Shown here: positions 35,292 through 43,633 of the stretch, piece by piece
How positions within the stretch are numbered: the stretch's first letter is position 1
Layout of the letters: each line of letters starts with the position of its first letter
From: Actinokineospora auranticolor
GTDB lineage: Bacteria > Actinomycetota > Actinomycetes > Mycobacteriales > Pseudonocardiaceae
Reading direction: 5' to 3'
Assembly (NCBI RefSeq): GCF_002934265.1
Contig: NZ_PTIX01000010.1
Location: forward strand, 124,001 to 188,000
Length of the DNA: 64,000 bases
Program-made: the position numbers and the translations under genes
The notes under the pieces: generated by a model
What the model was told of the DNA's origin: nothing
The model's input: the letters and a program-made list of their open reading frames with translations, nothing else
Databases searched by the model: none

Positions 35292-36257
35292 TTGACGTAC
35301 TCGGTGACGACGGCGGGCGCGCCGGCGGCGCAGCAGTTCGACCTGTGGGAGTCCGCGGTATCGCAGACCTTCGTGCCGCTGGAGGCCGCGCCGGGCGAGC
35401 GCTCGGCGTTCCGGGGCAGGCTGCGCGGGCAGAACCTGGGTAGCGTCGCCGTGTACGAGGCGACCGCCGACGCGCACACCGTACGTCGGACGCAGCGCGC
35501 CATCGCCAAGGGCAACCCCGAGGTGTACAAGCTGGGGTTGCAGCTGCACGGCTCCGCGCGACTCAGCCAGGACGGCCGCCAGGCGGCCTTGGACCCCGGC
35601 GACTTCGCCATCTACGACACCACCCGCCCGTATACGTTGGCCTTCGACGACGTCTCGTCCACTTTGGTCCTGATGTTCCCCCGCGACATGCTGTGCCTGC
35701 CATCCGGACACGTCGAACAGCTGACGGCTACACGCTTTAGTGGTGGATCCGGGGTGAGTGGGATCGTCAGCTCGATCCTGGTGCAGCTGGCCCGCAACCT
35801 CGACGATCCCCAGGTGTACGGCAGCGTGCGGCTGGCGAGGAACGTCGTGGACCTCCTGGGGACGGCGCTGGCAGACCGGGTGGACTACTCGAACGTGCCC
35901 GCGGAGTCGAGCCGGGGCGCGCTGCTGGTGAAGATCAAGTCCTATGTGGAGACGCACCTCAACGACCCGGCCCTGAGCCCCACGGAGATCGCCGCCGCAC
36001 ACCACATTTCGACCCGCTACCTGCACAAGCTCTTCAGCGACGCGGGCGTGACGGTGTCGGGGTGGATCCGCCAGCGGCGGTTGGAGCGGTGCGGTCAGGA
36101 CTTGGCGGACCCGAGCAAGCAGCAACTGGCGATCGGAGCCATCGGAGCCCGCTGGGGCCTGGTGGACGCGTCATACCTGAGCCGGGCCTTCAAGACGGAG
36201 TACGGCCTGAGCCCTTCCGAATACCGCCAGCGCAGCGCCACTCACCGCAGCGACTAG
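35292..36257 (+). CDS. AraC-family activator with FeaR-like architecture
   Basis: 321 residues if started at TTG 35292, where AAGGAGG sits six bases upstream. The N-terminal half (FDLWESAVSQTFVPLEA, GLQLHGSARLSQDGRQAALDPGDFAIYDTTRPYTL) is an AraC-binding-like domain of the FeaR type. Two AraC helix-turn-helix motifs follow: IAAAHHISTRYLHKLFSDAGVTVSGWIRQRRLERC and IGARWGLVDASYLSRAFKTEYGLSPSEYRQR. FeaR controls amine-oxidase and phenylacetaldehyde dehydrogenase genes, and here an aldehyde dehydrogenase follows (39235). A direct role is inference. The 3' end is the left boundary of the duplicated segment that repeats at 37784. Confidence 0.9.
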   Translation: MTYSVTTAGAPAAQQFDLWESAVSQTFVPLEAAPGERSAFRGRLRGQNLGSVAVYEATADAHTVRRTQRAIAKGNPEVYKLGLQLHGSARLSQDGRQAALDPGDFAIYDTTRPYTLAFDDVSSTLVLMFPRDMLCLPSGHVEQLTATRFSGGSGVSGIVSSILVQLARNLDDPQVYGSVRLARNVVDLLGTALADRVDYSNVPAESSRGALLVKIKSYVETHLNDPALSPTEIAAAHHISTRYLHKLFSDAGVTVSGWIRQRRLERCGQDLADPSKQQLAIGAIGARWGLVDASYLSRAFKTEYGLSPSEYRQRSATHRSD

Positions 36258-36512
36258 CCCTCCCCAACGCCACTCCTCGCGGTGACCAGACCGTCACCCA
36301 CCGTAGACAAACCGGCGATTCCCCACACTCCGTCACCCCTCCCCCGGTAGCATCGCGCTGACGGGGAGGAACACAACCATGCGCGATTCCGACGGCGGCG
36401 GCGGCTCCATCGCCCCGGACGTCTCCAACTTCCTGGGCTCCGCCCAATCCGGTGGCTTCGCCGTCAACGAACGCGGCGGCCAGGCCCTGCTCACTGCGAT
36501 CGACAACATGAC
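36141..36512 (+). repeat. Left copy of a direct repeat: AraC 3' end, promoter and module A start
   Basis: This ~370-bp stretch is almost identical to 37784-38155. It contains the last ~39 codons of the AraC gene, the intergenic promoter region with CGGTGACCAGACCGTCACCC (a 20-bp inverted-repeat-like block), and the first ~45 codons of the small helical protein. Confidence 0.95.
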
Positions 36513-36759
36513 GTCGTGGATCGACGACAACGTCGTCGGCTGGGAGAAGCTGGCCCGAGAGCCCAAGCTGGGATCGACCAACAACGCCCAGGTGATGAAG
36601 CCGTTCATGGTGGCGGTGGCGAGCGACGATCGTGGGTTCATCACGCAGATGTCCGCGCTCCGTGAATCCCTGCTCAGCGCACGAGAAGCGATCGTGGCGG
36701 CCATTGCCAACTACAAGAACACTGAAGCGCGAGCAATGTCGAGCTATACCCAGACATAG
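36379..36759 (+). CDS. Small helical ESX-like protein (module A)
   Basis: 126 residues from ATG 36379, with GGGGAGG upstream. It begins MRDSDGGGGSIAPDVSNFLG, then GGFAVNERGGQALLTAIDNM, WEKLAREPKLGSTNNAQVMKPFM and a C-terminal helix RESLLSAREAIVAAIANYK. It shares nearly every residue of its N-terminal ~45 with the protein at 38026 and many with that at 21992, while the C-terminal parts differ. No signal peptide or cysteine is present. Role unknown; the two-helix layout suggests a type VII secretion-like cargo or adaptor. It is followed after 49 bp by its DUF3558 partner. Confidence 0.78.
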   Translation: MRDSDGGGGSIAPDVSNFLGSAQSGGFAVNERGGQALLTAIDNMTSWIDDNVVGWEKLAREPKLGSTNNAQVMKPFMVAVASDDRGFITQMSALRESLLSAREAIVAAIANYKNTEARAMSSYTQT

Positions 36760-36808
36760 GGCAGCACAGCTACCAAGTACACCACTACCGGATAGGACCG
36801 GCAGGCAC

Positions 36809-37384
36809 ATGCGCGCCAAGTCAAGCGCCGTACTCCTGGCAATACTCGCGGCAGCCGGCGTCTCCGGTTGCACGACATCCGCCACCGGGACTGCGACAAC
36901 CCAACCCGGAACCTCACCGATTAGTGCGGGCACGTCGACCTCGTCCCTTCCCGCCAAGACATCGTCGAAACCCACGAGCTCAATGGCCGATATCGAGCCT
37001 TGCAGCGTACTCACCCCATCCATGAAAACGCAATTGCGCGTCACAGACGCGGGAAAACCCAGCGACATCGGTTCAGGGCGTTCTTGCGATTGGCACACAG
37101 CAGGGGAAAAGCGCCCTTGGGTGATTAGTGTTGTACTGTACGACAGCCTCGCGGTTGACGAAGTGCCCGATACCGCGAAAACCAAGCCCCTGCCGGACAT
37201 CAACGGACGGAAAGCCATCCAGATAACCGGTGGCACCGCATTCAAAGCTTGCACGGTATCAATGGCGGTTGCCAAGAAGAGCAGTGTGGCCGCGATCGTC
37301 ATGGCGGACAACGATGAGACCAAAGGGTGCGAACTCGCTCGCACCATCGCCGAGTTGATCGATCCCACCCTGCCGCGCGAGTAG
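36809..37384 (+). CDS. DUF3558-family lipoprotein (module A)
   Basis: 191 residues from ATG 36809. The signal peptide MRAKSSAVLLAILAAAGVSGC ends in a lipobox with Cys21, and a Thr/Ser-rich linker leads to the folded domain. The family cysteines recur as IEPCSVLTPSM, GRSCDWHTAG, AFKACTVSMA and TKGCELARTIAELIDP. Sequence identity to module B's lipoprotein is low, though gene layout and flanks are the same. It is expected on the outer face of the membrane. The ribosome-binding site is weak (CAGG). Confidence 0.85.
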   Translation: MRAKSSAVLLAILAAAGVSGCTTSATGTATTQPGTSPISAGTSTSSLPAKTSSKPTSSMADIEPCSVLTPSMKTQLRVTDAGKPSDIGSGRSCDWHTAGEKRPWVISVVLYDSLAVDEVPDTAKTKPLPDINGRKAIQITGGTAFKACTVSMAVAKKSSVAAIVMADNDETKGCELARTIAELIDPTLPRE

Positions 37385-37634
37385 GAACTGCTATTCAGCA
37401 TTCCCAAGCACATTGCCACGATGGCCTGCTGGCCGATACCGACATCGCGGACTTGGCCAGTGTCGGGGCAGGAGAACCGCCCGTACCAATCCGTCGAAGA
37501 GTTCGGTACGTGTTCGATCGACATGGCGGTGCCCAGACAGTCCCGCACCGCCGTATCCGTAGTAGCGGGTACGCGCCCAGGTCAGAGCCTGTCAGCTCAC
37601 GGTAGGCGAGGCCAAGGCGATTACAGGGGAGCCG
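37385..37634. other. Intergenic stretch after module A
   Basis: No gene is supported. Only the last ~12 bp (GGGGAGCCG before the aldehyde dehydrogenase scrap) match the corresponding place at 39223-39234; the rest has no counterpart downstream of module B. Confidence 0.5.
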
Positions 37635-37805
37635 ATGCGCAGCGAGAGCCTGTACATCGCCGGGGTGTGGGTTCAACTGGCCGGGGCTGGGGAGTTCACC
37701 AGTCTTGACCCCGCTGCCGGGACTCCGATCGCCACGTTGGTGGACGCGGGCGCGGCCGAGGTGGACGCGGCTCGGGCGGCGGCATCGGCGTCCGCTGGGG
37801 TTTGA
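37635..37805 (+). pseudogene. 5' fragment of the aldehyde dehydrogenase gene (duplication scrap)
   Basis: From ATG 37635 the frame reads MRSESLYIAGVWVQLAGAGE, FTSLDPAAGTPIATLVDAGA and then joins foreign sequence, stopping at TGA 37803-37805 after 56 codons. It is clearly the start of the gene at 39235 (MRSESLFIDGEWVRPAGAGE) copied by a tandem duplication and cut at about 37780. The short protein could be made, but it lacks all catalytic parts. Confidence 0.9.
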
Positions 37806-37901
37806 TGGACGCGTCATACCTCAGCCGAGCCTTTCAAGGCCGAGTACGGCCTGAGCCCCTCCGAATACCGCCAACGCAGCGCCACCCACCGCAGCGACTA
37901 A
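37784..37901 (+). pseudogene. 3' fragment of the AraC gene (duplication scrap)
   Basis: IGVRWGLMDASYLSRAF matches the AraC end IGARWGLVDASYLSRAF. One extra T near 37830 then shifts the frame; with it removed, KAEYGLSPSEYRQRSATHRSD runs to TAA 37899-37901. It joins directly to the aldehyde dehydrogenase scrap at about 37780-37784, marking the junction of the tandem duplication. Confidence 0.9.
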
Positions 37902-38155
37902 CCCTCCCCAACGCCACTCCTCGCGGTGACCAGACCGTCACCCACCGCAGGCAAACCGGCGATTCCCCACACCCCGTCACCCCTCCCCCGTAGCATCGCA
38001 CTGACAGGGAGGGAAGAACCACACCATGCGCGACTCAGACGGCGGCGGCTCCATCGCCCCCGACATCTCCCACTTCCTGGGCGCCGCCCAATCCGGCGGC
38101 TTCGCCGTCAACGAACGCGGCGGCCAGGCCCTGCTCACTGCGATCCGGAACATGA
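37784..38155 (+). repeat. Right copy of the direct repeat (pairs with 36141-36512)
   Basis: Near-identical to 36141-36512, with an offset of 1643-1647 bp, including the promoter-like block and the first ~45 codons of the small protein. Similarity drops sharply after about 38160. Confidence 0.95.
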
Positions 38156-38402
38156 TCGACTGATCGACGCGAACCGGGCCAACTGGGCGATTCTGACCTA
38201 TGCGCCGAAGCTGGGATCCACGAACAATGCCGAAATTATGAAGCCTTTTATGATCGCCGCGGCAAGCGATGATCGAGGCTTCGTCACCCAGATGATGGCA
38301 TTGCGTGAATCGTTGACCCAAGCTCAAGAGGCAATCACCACCGCAATGGCGAACTACCAGCATAAAGACGCCCAAAATGCCGCAGAGTTCCCCCAGGCTT
38401 GA
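38026..38402 (+). pseudogene. Small helical ESX-like protein (module B), one-base frameshift
   Basis: From ATG 38026 the frame reads MRDSDGGGSIAPDISHFLGA then GGFAVNERGGQALLTAIRNMID and stops at TGA 38161. If one G is added in the TGATCGAC at 38161-38168, it reads on as WIDANRANWAILTYAPKLGSTNNAEIMKPFM to a stop at 38402. That gives a ~126-residue protein like module A and module C. This is a single-base deletion in the organism or a sequencing error. The N-terminal 45 residues nearly equal module A; the rest is diverged. Confidence 0.88.
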
Positions 38403-38442
38403 GTCGTCGCAGCCATCGATGCTCCCGAAGAGGATCCCCACC

Positions 38443-39024
38443 ATGCGCATCAAACTCGGCGCGGCGCTGGTCACCGCCGTCACGGTGGCAACCGCAAGCA
38501 CCGCGTGCACAACCACGACCGACGGCACCGCGACCACTTCGCCTGCCACGCCGACCGGTACCACGACGACCGTCGGTAGGAGTTCCTCAAAACCGACGTC
38601 CACATCGAGGAAAGCGTCAGGCCCACTCGCTGATTTGCAGGCTTGCGAGATGCTGTCGAGCGCCGAGCAGGCCCATTTCGGCATCACCGCGACGGGCAAG
38701 AGCAGCGAACTAGGCTCGGGGCGCTTGTGCACCTGGCAGGTCCGAGGCCAGGAATACACCTCCATATTGAACGTCATTCTCTACGACAGCGCCGGTCTCA
38801 AAGACCTCTCTGACACGCTGAACAAAAAGCCGATCGCATCGATCGGGAATCGGCAGACGATCCAGGTCATCAATGACGTGGAGAAAAACTGCGCCGTGAT
38901 GATGGCGGTGACCGACACCACCAGAGTCGCGACGCAGGCCACAGTCGGGGTCGACGTGGACAAGGCGTGCGAGATGGCGCTCGAGTTGGCCCGGGTCGTC
39001 GAGCCGAAACTGCCCCGCGGGTAG
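38443..39024 (+). CDS. DUF3558-family lipoprotein (module B)
   Basis: 193 residues from ATG 38443, with AAGAGG upstream. The signal peptide MRIKLGAALVTAVTVATASTAC ends in a lipobox-like TASTAC (less typical at -3). A Thr/Ser linker and the DUF3558 domain follow: LQACEMLSSAEQ, GRLCTWQVRGQ, EKNCAVMMAVTD and KACEMALELARVVEP. The four domain cysteines are at the same places as in modules A and C, but overall identity is low. Expected on the cell surface. It is followed by the intact aldehyde dehydrogenase gene. Confidence 0.85.
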   Translation: MRIKLGAALVTAVTVATASTACTTTTDGTATTSPATPTGTTTTVGRSSSKPTSTSRKASGPLADLQACEMLSSAEQAHFGITATGKSSELGSGRLCTWQVRGQEYTSILNVILYDSAGLKDLSDTLNKKPIASIGNRQTIQVINDVEKNCAVMMAVTDTTRVATQATVGVDVDKACEMALELARVVEPKLPRG

Positions 39025-39234
39025 CGACCGGAGGTGCCTGCTCAGGTCAGGCGCCGGTGGGCTGGTTGTCGTACGCTCCCGGTGCGCCGACAAAACGGAC
39101 AGGGGTGGGGTCCGGGGGTGTCGGGGCTGGGCACGTCTGGTCAATGGCCATGCGCTGACAGGCAATCACGGGGTGGGGGTGTCGGTTGACACTTGCTTCC
39201 GCGTTGGTCCAGTGGCGGCGAGGAAGGGGAGCCG

Positions 39235-40683
39235 ATGCGCAGCGAGAGCTTGTTCATCGATGGGGAGTGGGTTCGACCGGCCGGGGCTGGGGAGTTCACC
39301 AGTCTCGACCCCGCTACCGGGAACCCCATCGCCACGTTGGTGGACGCGGGGGCGGCCGAGGTGGACGCGGCGGTTGCCGCGGCTCGGGCGGCGCTTCCGG
39401 CGTGGGGGCGGGTGCCCGCCACGGAGCGGGCGAGGATCTTGTGGCGGATCGCTGATCTGCTGGAGGCCAATGCCGAGGAGCTCGCGGCGTTGGAGACGTT
39501 GGACCAGGGGCAGCCGCTGGGGGTGGCCAAGGCGGTCAGCGTGACGGGGGCCGTGGAGCACTTCCGGTACTTCGCCGGGTTCACCACCAAGATCGACGGT
39601 GCGGTGCGGCACGTGTCGTTCCCCGACACGCTCCAGTTCGACCAGCGGGTGCCGGTCGGCGTGTGCGCGCTGATCGCGCCGTGGAACTTCCCGCTGATGA
39701 TCATGGTGTGGAAGTTGGCCCCGGCGCTGGCCTGCGGGAACACCGTGGTGCTCAAGCCCGCCGAGCAGACCTCCCTGTCCGCGGCCTACCTGGTGCGGCT
39801 GTGCGAGCAGGCCGGCGTGCCCAAGGGCGTGGTCAACCTGATCACCGGTGGGCCCGAGGCCGGTAAGGCGCTGGTGCGTCACCCAGGCGTGGACAAGGTC
39901 TCGTTCACCGGCTCGACCTCGGTCGGCAAGGACATCGTCGCGGCCGCGGCCAACGACCTCAAGCGCGTGACGCTGGAGCTCGGCGGCAAGACCCCGACCG
40001 TCGTCGCCCGCGACGCCAACATCGACGCCGCCGTGGCCGGTGCCGTCGCCGGTGGCCTGCTCAACAGCGGCCAGGTGTGCGCGGCCTTCGCCCGCCTCTA
40101 CGTCGACTCCTCCCGCGTGGACGAGTTCGCCACCAAGCTCGGCAAGGCCGTCGACGGCCTCAAGCTCGGCCCCGGCTCCGCCGCCGACACCCAGCTCGGC
40201 CCGCTGGTCACCGCCGAGCACCTGGACAAGGTCGACTACTACGTGCGCAGCGGCGTCGACCAGGGCGCCCAGCTCGTGGCCGGTGGCGCGCGCGCCGACG
40301 GCGACCTGGCCGCGGGCAACTTCTACCGCCCGACCGTGTTCGCCGGGGTCAACGACGACATGAAGATCGTCCGCGAGGAGATCTTCGGCCCGGTGCTGAC
40401 CGTGCTCGACTACTCCGACGAGGACGAGCTGCTGCACCGCGTCAACGACTCGCCGTACGGCCTGGCCGCCTCGGTGTGGACCGACGACGTCCGCACCGCG
40501 CACCGCCTCTCCGACGGCATCCGCGCGGGCGCCGTGTTCGTCAACATGCCCTGCATCCCCGACGCCGCCGCCCCGTGGGGCGGGTTCAAGTCCAGCGGCT
40601 GGGGCCGGGAGATGGGCCCGTACGCGATCGAGGCCTTCACCGAGATCAAGGGCGTGTGGATGCACTACGGGGCTGCTCAGTGA
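39235..40683 (+). CDS. Aldehyde dehydrogenase (FeaB/phenylacetaldehyde dehydrogenase-like)
   Basis: 482 residues from ATG 39235, with AAGGGGAG upstream. LIAPWNFPLMIMVWKLAPALACG, VSFTGSTSVGKDI, catalytic glutamate in LELGGKTP and cysteine in SGQVCAAFARLYV are all present, and PWGGFKSSGWGREMG closes the family pattern. Together with a FeaR-type AraC protein and a copper amine oxidase in the window, oxidation of arylacetaldehydes to arylacetates is the best guess. The stop overlaps the next aldehyde dehydrogenase start (GTGA), so the two genes are translated together. Substrate preference is inference. Confidence 0.9.
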   Translation: MRSESLFIDGEWVRPAGAGEFTSLDPATGNPIATLVDAGAAEVDAAVAAARAALPAWGRVPATERARILWRIADLLEANAEELAALETLDQGQPLGVAKAVSVTGAVEHFRYFAGFTTKIDGAVRHVSFPDTLQFDQRVPVGVCALIAPWNFPLMIMVWKLAPALACGNTVVLKPAEQTSLSAAYLVRLCEQAGVPKGVVNLITGGPEAGKALVRHPGVDKVSFTGSTSVGKDIVAAAANDLKRVTLELGGKTPTVVARDANIDAAVAGAVAGGLLNSGQVCAAFARLYVDSSRVDEFATKLGKAVDGLKLGPGSAADTQLGPLVTAEHLDKVDYYVRSGVDQGAQLVAGGARADGDLAAGNFYRPTVFAGVNDDMKIVREEIFGPVLTVLDYSDEDELLHRVNDSPYGLAASVWTDDVRTAHRLSDGIRAGAVFVNMPCIPDAAAPWGGFKSSGWGREMGPYAIEAFTEIKGVWMHYGAAQ

Positions 40684-42107
40684 GCACCCCCTACTGGGTC
40701 GCGGGCAAGCCCCGCACCTCCGACTCCCCGGTGACCGTGCGCAGCCCGTTCGATGCCACGGTCGCCGGGGTCACCAGCAACGCCACCGCCGCCGACATCG
40801 AGGAGGCGGTGGCCGCCGCGGCCGCCGCCCGCGACGAGGTGGCGTCCGCCCCCGCGCACGTGCGCGCCGACGCCCTCGACCACGTGTCGCGCCGCCTCGG
40901 CGAGCGCCTCGACGAGGTCGCCGCGCTGATCACCGCCGAGTCCGGCAAGCCGATCAGCTGGGCGCGGGTCGAGGTCACCCGGGCCATCGCCACCTTCCGC
41001 TGGGGCGCGGAGGAGGCCCGCCGGTTCTCCGGCAGCGTGCAGCGGCTGGACACCGACCCCGGCTCGGAGGACCGCGTCGCGCTGGTGCGGCAGGTGCCGC
41101 GCGGGCCCGTCCTGGGCATCACGCCCTTCAACTTCCCGGTGAACCTGGTCGCGCACAAGCTGGCGCCCGCCATCGCCGCGGGCTGCCCGGTGATCATCAA
41201 GCCCGCCCCGGCCACGCCGCTGTCCGCGCTGCTGCTCGGTGAGCTGCTGGCCGAGACCGACCTGCCCACGGGCGCCTGGTCGGTGCTGCCGATGACCAAC
41301 GAGCAGATCGCCGAGATGGTCGGCGACCCGCGGCTGCCGGTCATCTCCTTCACCGGCTCCGACGCGGTGGGTTTCCGGATCAACGACGCGAACCCGCGCA
41401 AGCACGTGCTGCTCGAACTCGGCGGCAACGCGCCGGTGCTGATCTGCCCCGACTGGTCCGACATCGAGGGCGCGGCCGCCCGCGTGGCCACCTTCGGCAC
41501 GCACCAGGCGGGTCAGTCGTGCGTGTCGGTGCAGCGCGTGTTCGTGCACACCGACGTCTACGACCGGTTCGTGCCCGCCCTGGTCTCGCACGTGCGCGGC
41601 CTGGCCAACGGCGACCCCGCCGACCCGAACACGCACGTCGGCCCGATGATCAACGCCGACGCCGCCCGCCGGGTGTCCGACTGGGTGGCCGACGCGGTGA
41701 CCCGCGGCGCCACCCTGCTCGCCGGTGGCGGCGGGACGGGCACCCTGCTGGACCCGGTCGTGCTGGCCGACGTCCCGCCGACCTGCGCGGTGGTGACCGA
41801 GGAGGTCTTCGGCCCGGTCATCGTGGTGCAGCGGGTGGAGTCGGTGGACGCGGCCATCACCGCCGCCAACACCTCCCGCTACGGCCTGCAGGCGGGCGTG
41901 TTCACCCACGACCTGCGGTTGGCCGCGCACGCCACCGCCAAGCTCCAGGTCGGCGGCGTCGTCATCGGCGACGTCCCGACCTACCGCGCCGACCAGATGC
42001 CCTACGGCGGCATCAAGGACTCCGGTGTCGGCCGTGAGGGCGTCCTCTCGGCGATGCTCGACCTGACCGAGCCCAAGGTCATGGTCCTGACGGAGTTCGT
42101 CTCCTAG
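40680..42107 (+). CDS. Second aldehyde dehydrogenase
   Basis: 475 residues from GTG 40680, coupled to the preceding gene. GITPFNFPVNLVAHKLAPAIAAGCPV, ISFTGSDAVGF, ELGGNAPVLI and cysteine in GQSCVSVQRVFVH match the aldehyde dehydrogenase group with lactaldehyde, glyceraldehyde or succinate semialdehyde-type members. The C-terminal end DQMPYGGIKDSGVGREG is normal. It is unclear why two aldehyde dehydrogenases are needed; they may act on two different aldehydes of the pathway. A 20-bp terminator lies just after the stop. Confidence 0.9.
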   Translation: MSTPYWVAGKPRTSDSPVTVRSPFDATVAGVTSNATAADIEEAVAAAAAARDEVASAPAHVRADALDHVSRRLGERLDEVAALITAESGKPISWARVEVTRAIATFRWGAEEARRFSGSVQRLDTDPGSEDRVALVRQVPRGPVLGITPFNFPVNLVAHKLAPAIAAGCPVIIKPAPATPLSALLLGELLAETDLPTGAWSVLPMTNEQIAEMVGDPRLPVISFTGSDAVGFRINDANPRKHVLLELGGNAPVLICPDWSDIEGAAARVATFGTHQAGQSCVSVQRVFVHTDVYDRFVPALVSHVRGLANGDPADPNTHVGPMINADAARRVSDWVADAVTRGATLLAGGGGTGTLLDPVVLADVPPTCAVVTEEVFGPVIVVQRVESVDAAITAANTSRYGLQAGVFTHDLRLAAHATAKLQVGGVVIGDVPTYRADQMPYGGIKDSGVGREGVLSAMLDLTEPKVMVLTEFVS

Positions 42108-42116
42108 ACGCGGGGC

Positions 42117-42163
42117 CCAGTGCTGCCCGGAGCCCCGAGGGGGCTCCGGGCAGCACTGGTTTT
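42117..42163. terminator. Perfect 20-bp terminator hairpin plus T-run
   Basis: CCAGTGCTGCCCGGAGCCCC (42117-42136) pairs with GGGGCTCCGGGCAGCACTGG (42140-42159) around loop GAG, followed by TTTT. It ends the rightward operon. Confidence 0.93.
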
Positions 42164-42428
42164 CGGCCCGGCGGCGCGGATCGGGAACCGCTGGTCCTGC
42201 TCGGCGCGCGGTTGCCCCCGCACCCGAGCGCGGCAGCCTCCTGGGTGTCCGAAGTGGACTTCCCGGGCGCGGGCAAGACCGGGTCGCGTGGTGCGGGACG
42301 GGCATCTCGTACCTCCTGGCGATGTCACGCGGAACCGACCGGCTCCGCGTGAACCACTATGGAGGTCCCGGCGCACCGGCGCAGAAAGTTGTCCACAGCC
42401 CTGATCGAGTGACTTGACGCCGGGAAAT

Positions 42429-43457
42429 CTAGAGCCAGGTGGGTTCGGAACCCCTGGTGAGCCGGTGCAGGTCGCCCACTCCCCCACCGGGCGTCGGCCG
42501 GATGATGCCCGCCCGCGCGGCCACCCCCGCCGCCTCCCCCCGGGACTGGCAGTCCAGCTTCCCCAGCAGCCGCTCGACGTAGGTTTCCACGGTTCGGCGG
42601 CTGACGACCAGGTTCTCGGCTATGGACTGGTTGCTGAGGCCCGCGACGATGCCCGTGGCCACGTCCACCTCGCGGGCCGTCAGGCTCAGGGCGTTCTCGT
42701 ACGGGGCCGACGCGACGATCACGCCCGTGCGGACGCCGTCGATGACCCGCAACAACCGGACCCGGTACCAGCCGTCGGGGCCGGGCCACAGGAAGGCGAC
42801 CGTGCCGACGTCCAGGTCGTTGAAGGCGGCGCTGAGGGCCTGGATCCTGGGGTCGTCGGCCAAGGGGGACGGCAGGCGGTCCGCCAGGGGTAGTGGCGCG
42901 CCGCCGGGGACCAGGTGGCTGGCCGTCCACTCGGGACCGAACCAGGCCTCGAAGCGGGGGTTGCGCAGGGGGTCCACGCGGCGGGCGAGGGTCTTCTCCA
43001 GTTCGCCGATGAACGCTCGCGTGCGTTCTCCGAACGACTTCTGGGTGGACGCGTTGAGGTGCAGGATGCCGACGACCCGGTGGGTGCCCAGGCGCAGGGC
43101 GGCGGACAGGCCGTCCTCCAGGCCCGCCGGGCGCAGGTTCTCCTGGTAGTGCGGCGAATCCCGGAAGTTGTGGGGGGCGTCGTCCATCAGCAGCGGCACG
43201 TCCGAGTCGAACAGCAGGCCACCCCAGCGGGTGCGCGGCAGTTCGTGCGCCAGGTCCTGGGAGATCGACCGGGTGTAGCCGCGCTCGGCCAGCACCACGA
43301 ACCCGCGGGCCACCGGGTCCCAGCCCGTGACCTGGGCGGCGCAGGTGTCCGGCACGGCACTGGTGATCGCGTCGAACACCTCTTCCCACTCGACGTCCGC
43401 GCTGGTGCCCAGCGCCGCCCCGATGCGCACCGCCGAGGAGACGAACGCCGGGTCCAT
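42429..43457 (-). CDS. GAF-LuxR transcriptional regulator
   Basis: 342 residues. A GAF-like N-terminal half (VFDAITSAVPDTCAAQVTGWDP, VVGILHLNASTQKSFGERTRAFIGEL) may bind a small effector. The C-terminal ~65 residues are a LuxR helix-turn-helix: LTAREVDVATGIVAGLSNQSIAENLVVSRRTVETYVERLLGKLDCQSR. It is the last gene of the leftward set that starts near 53862 and probably controls it. A gap of ~175 bp separates it from the esterase, so it may have its own promoter. Confidence 0.9.
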   Translation of the reverse strand: MDPAFVSSAVRIGAALGTSADVEWEEVFDAITSAVPDTCAAQVTGWDPVARGFVVLAERGYTRSISQDLAHELPRTRWGGLLFDSDVPLLMDDAPHNFRDSPHYQENLRPAGLEDGLSAALRLGTHRVVGILHLNASTQKSFGERTRAFIGELEKTLARRVDPLRNPRFEAWFGPEWTASHLVPGGAPLPLADRLPSPLADDPRIQALSAAFNDLDVGTVAFLWPGPDGWYRVRLLRVIDGVRTGVIVASAPYENALSLTAREVDVATGIVAGLSNQSIAENLVVSRRTVETYVERLLGKLDCQSRGEAAGVAARAGIIRPTPGGGVGDLHRLTRGSEPTWL

Positions 43458-43633
43458 CGCACCTCCTCGCCGACCCCGAGGACCGGGAACCTACCCGGAC
43501 CGGGCAGTAGTTTGGCAGGCGAGGAGCCCGCAGCGCACGGAGGGCGTGCGCTGCGGGTCAACGGGTGTTCGCCCGCGACCAAGATCGCGGCGCCGGGGGC
43601 CGAACAGGACGGTCGTGGTAGGACTCCCCGGCG

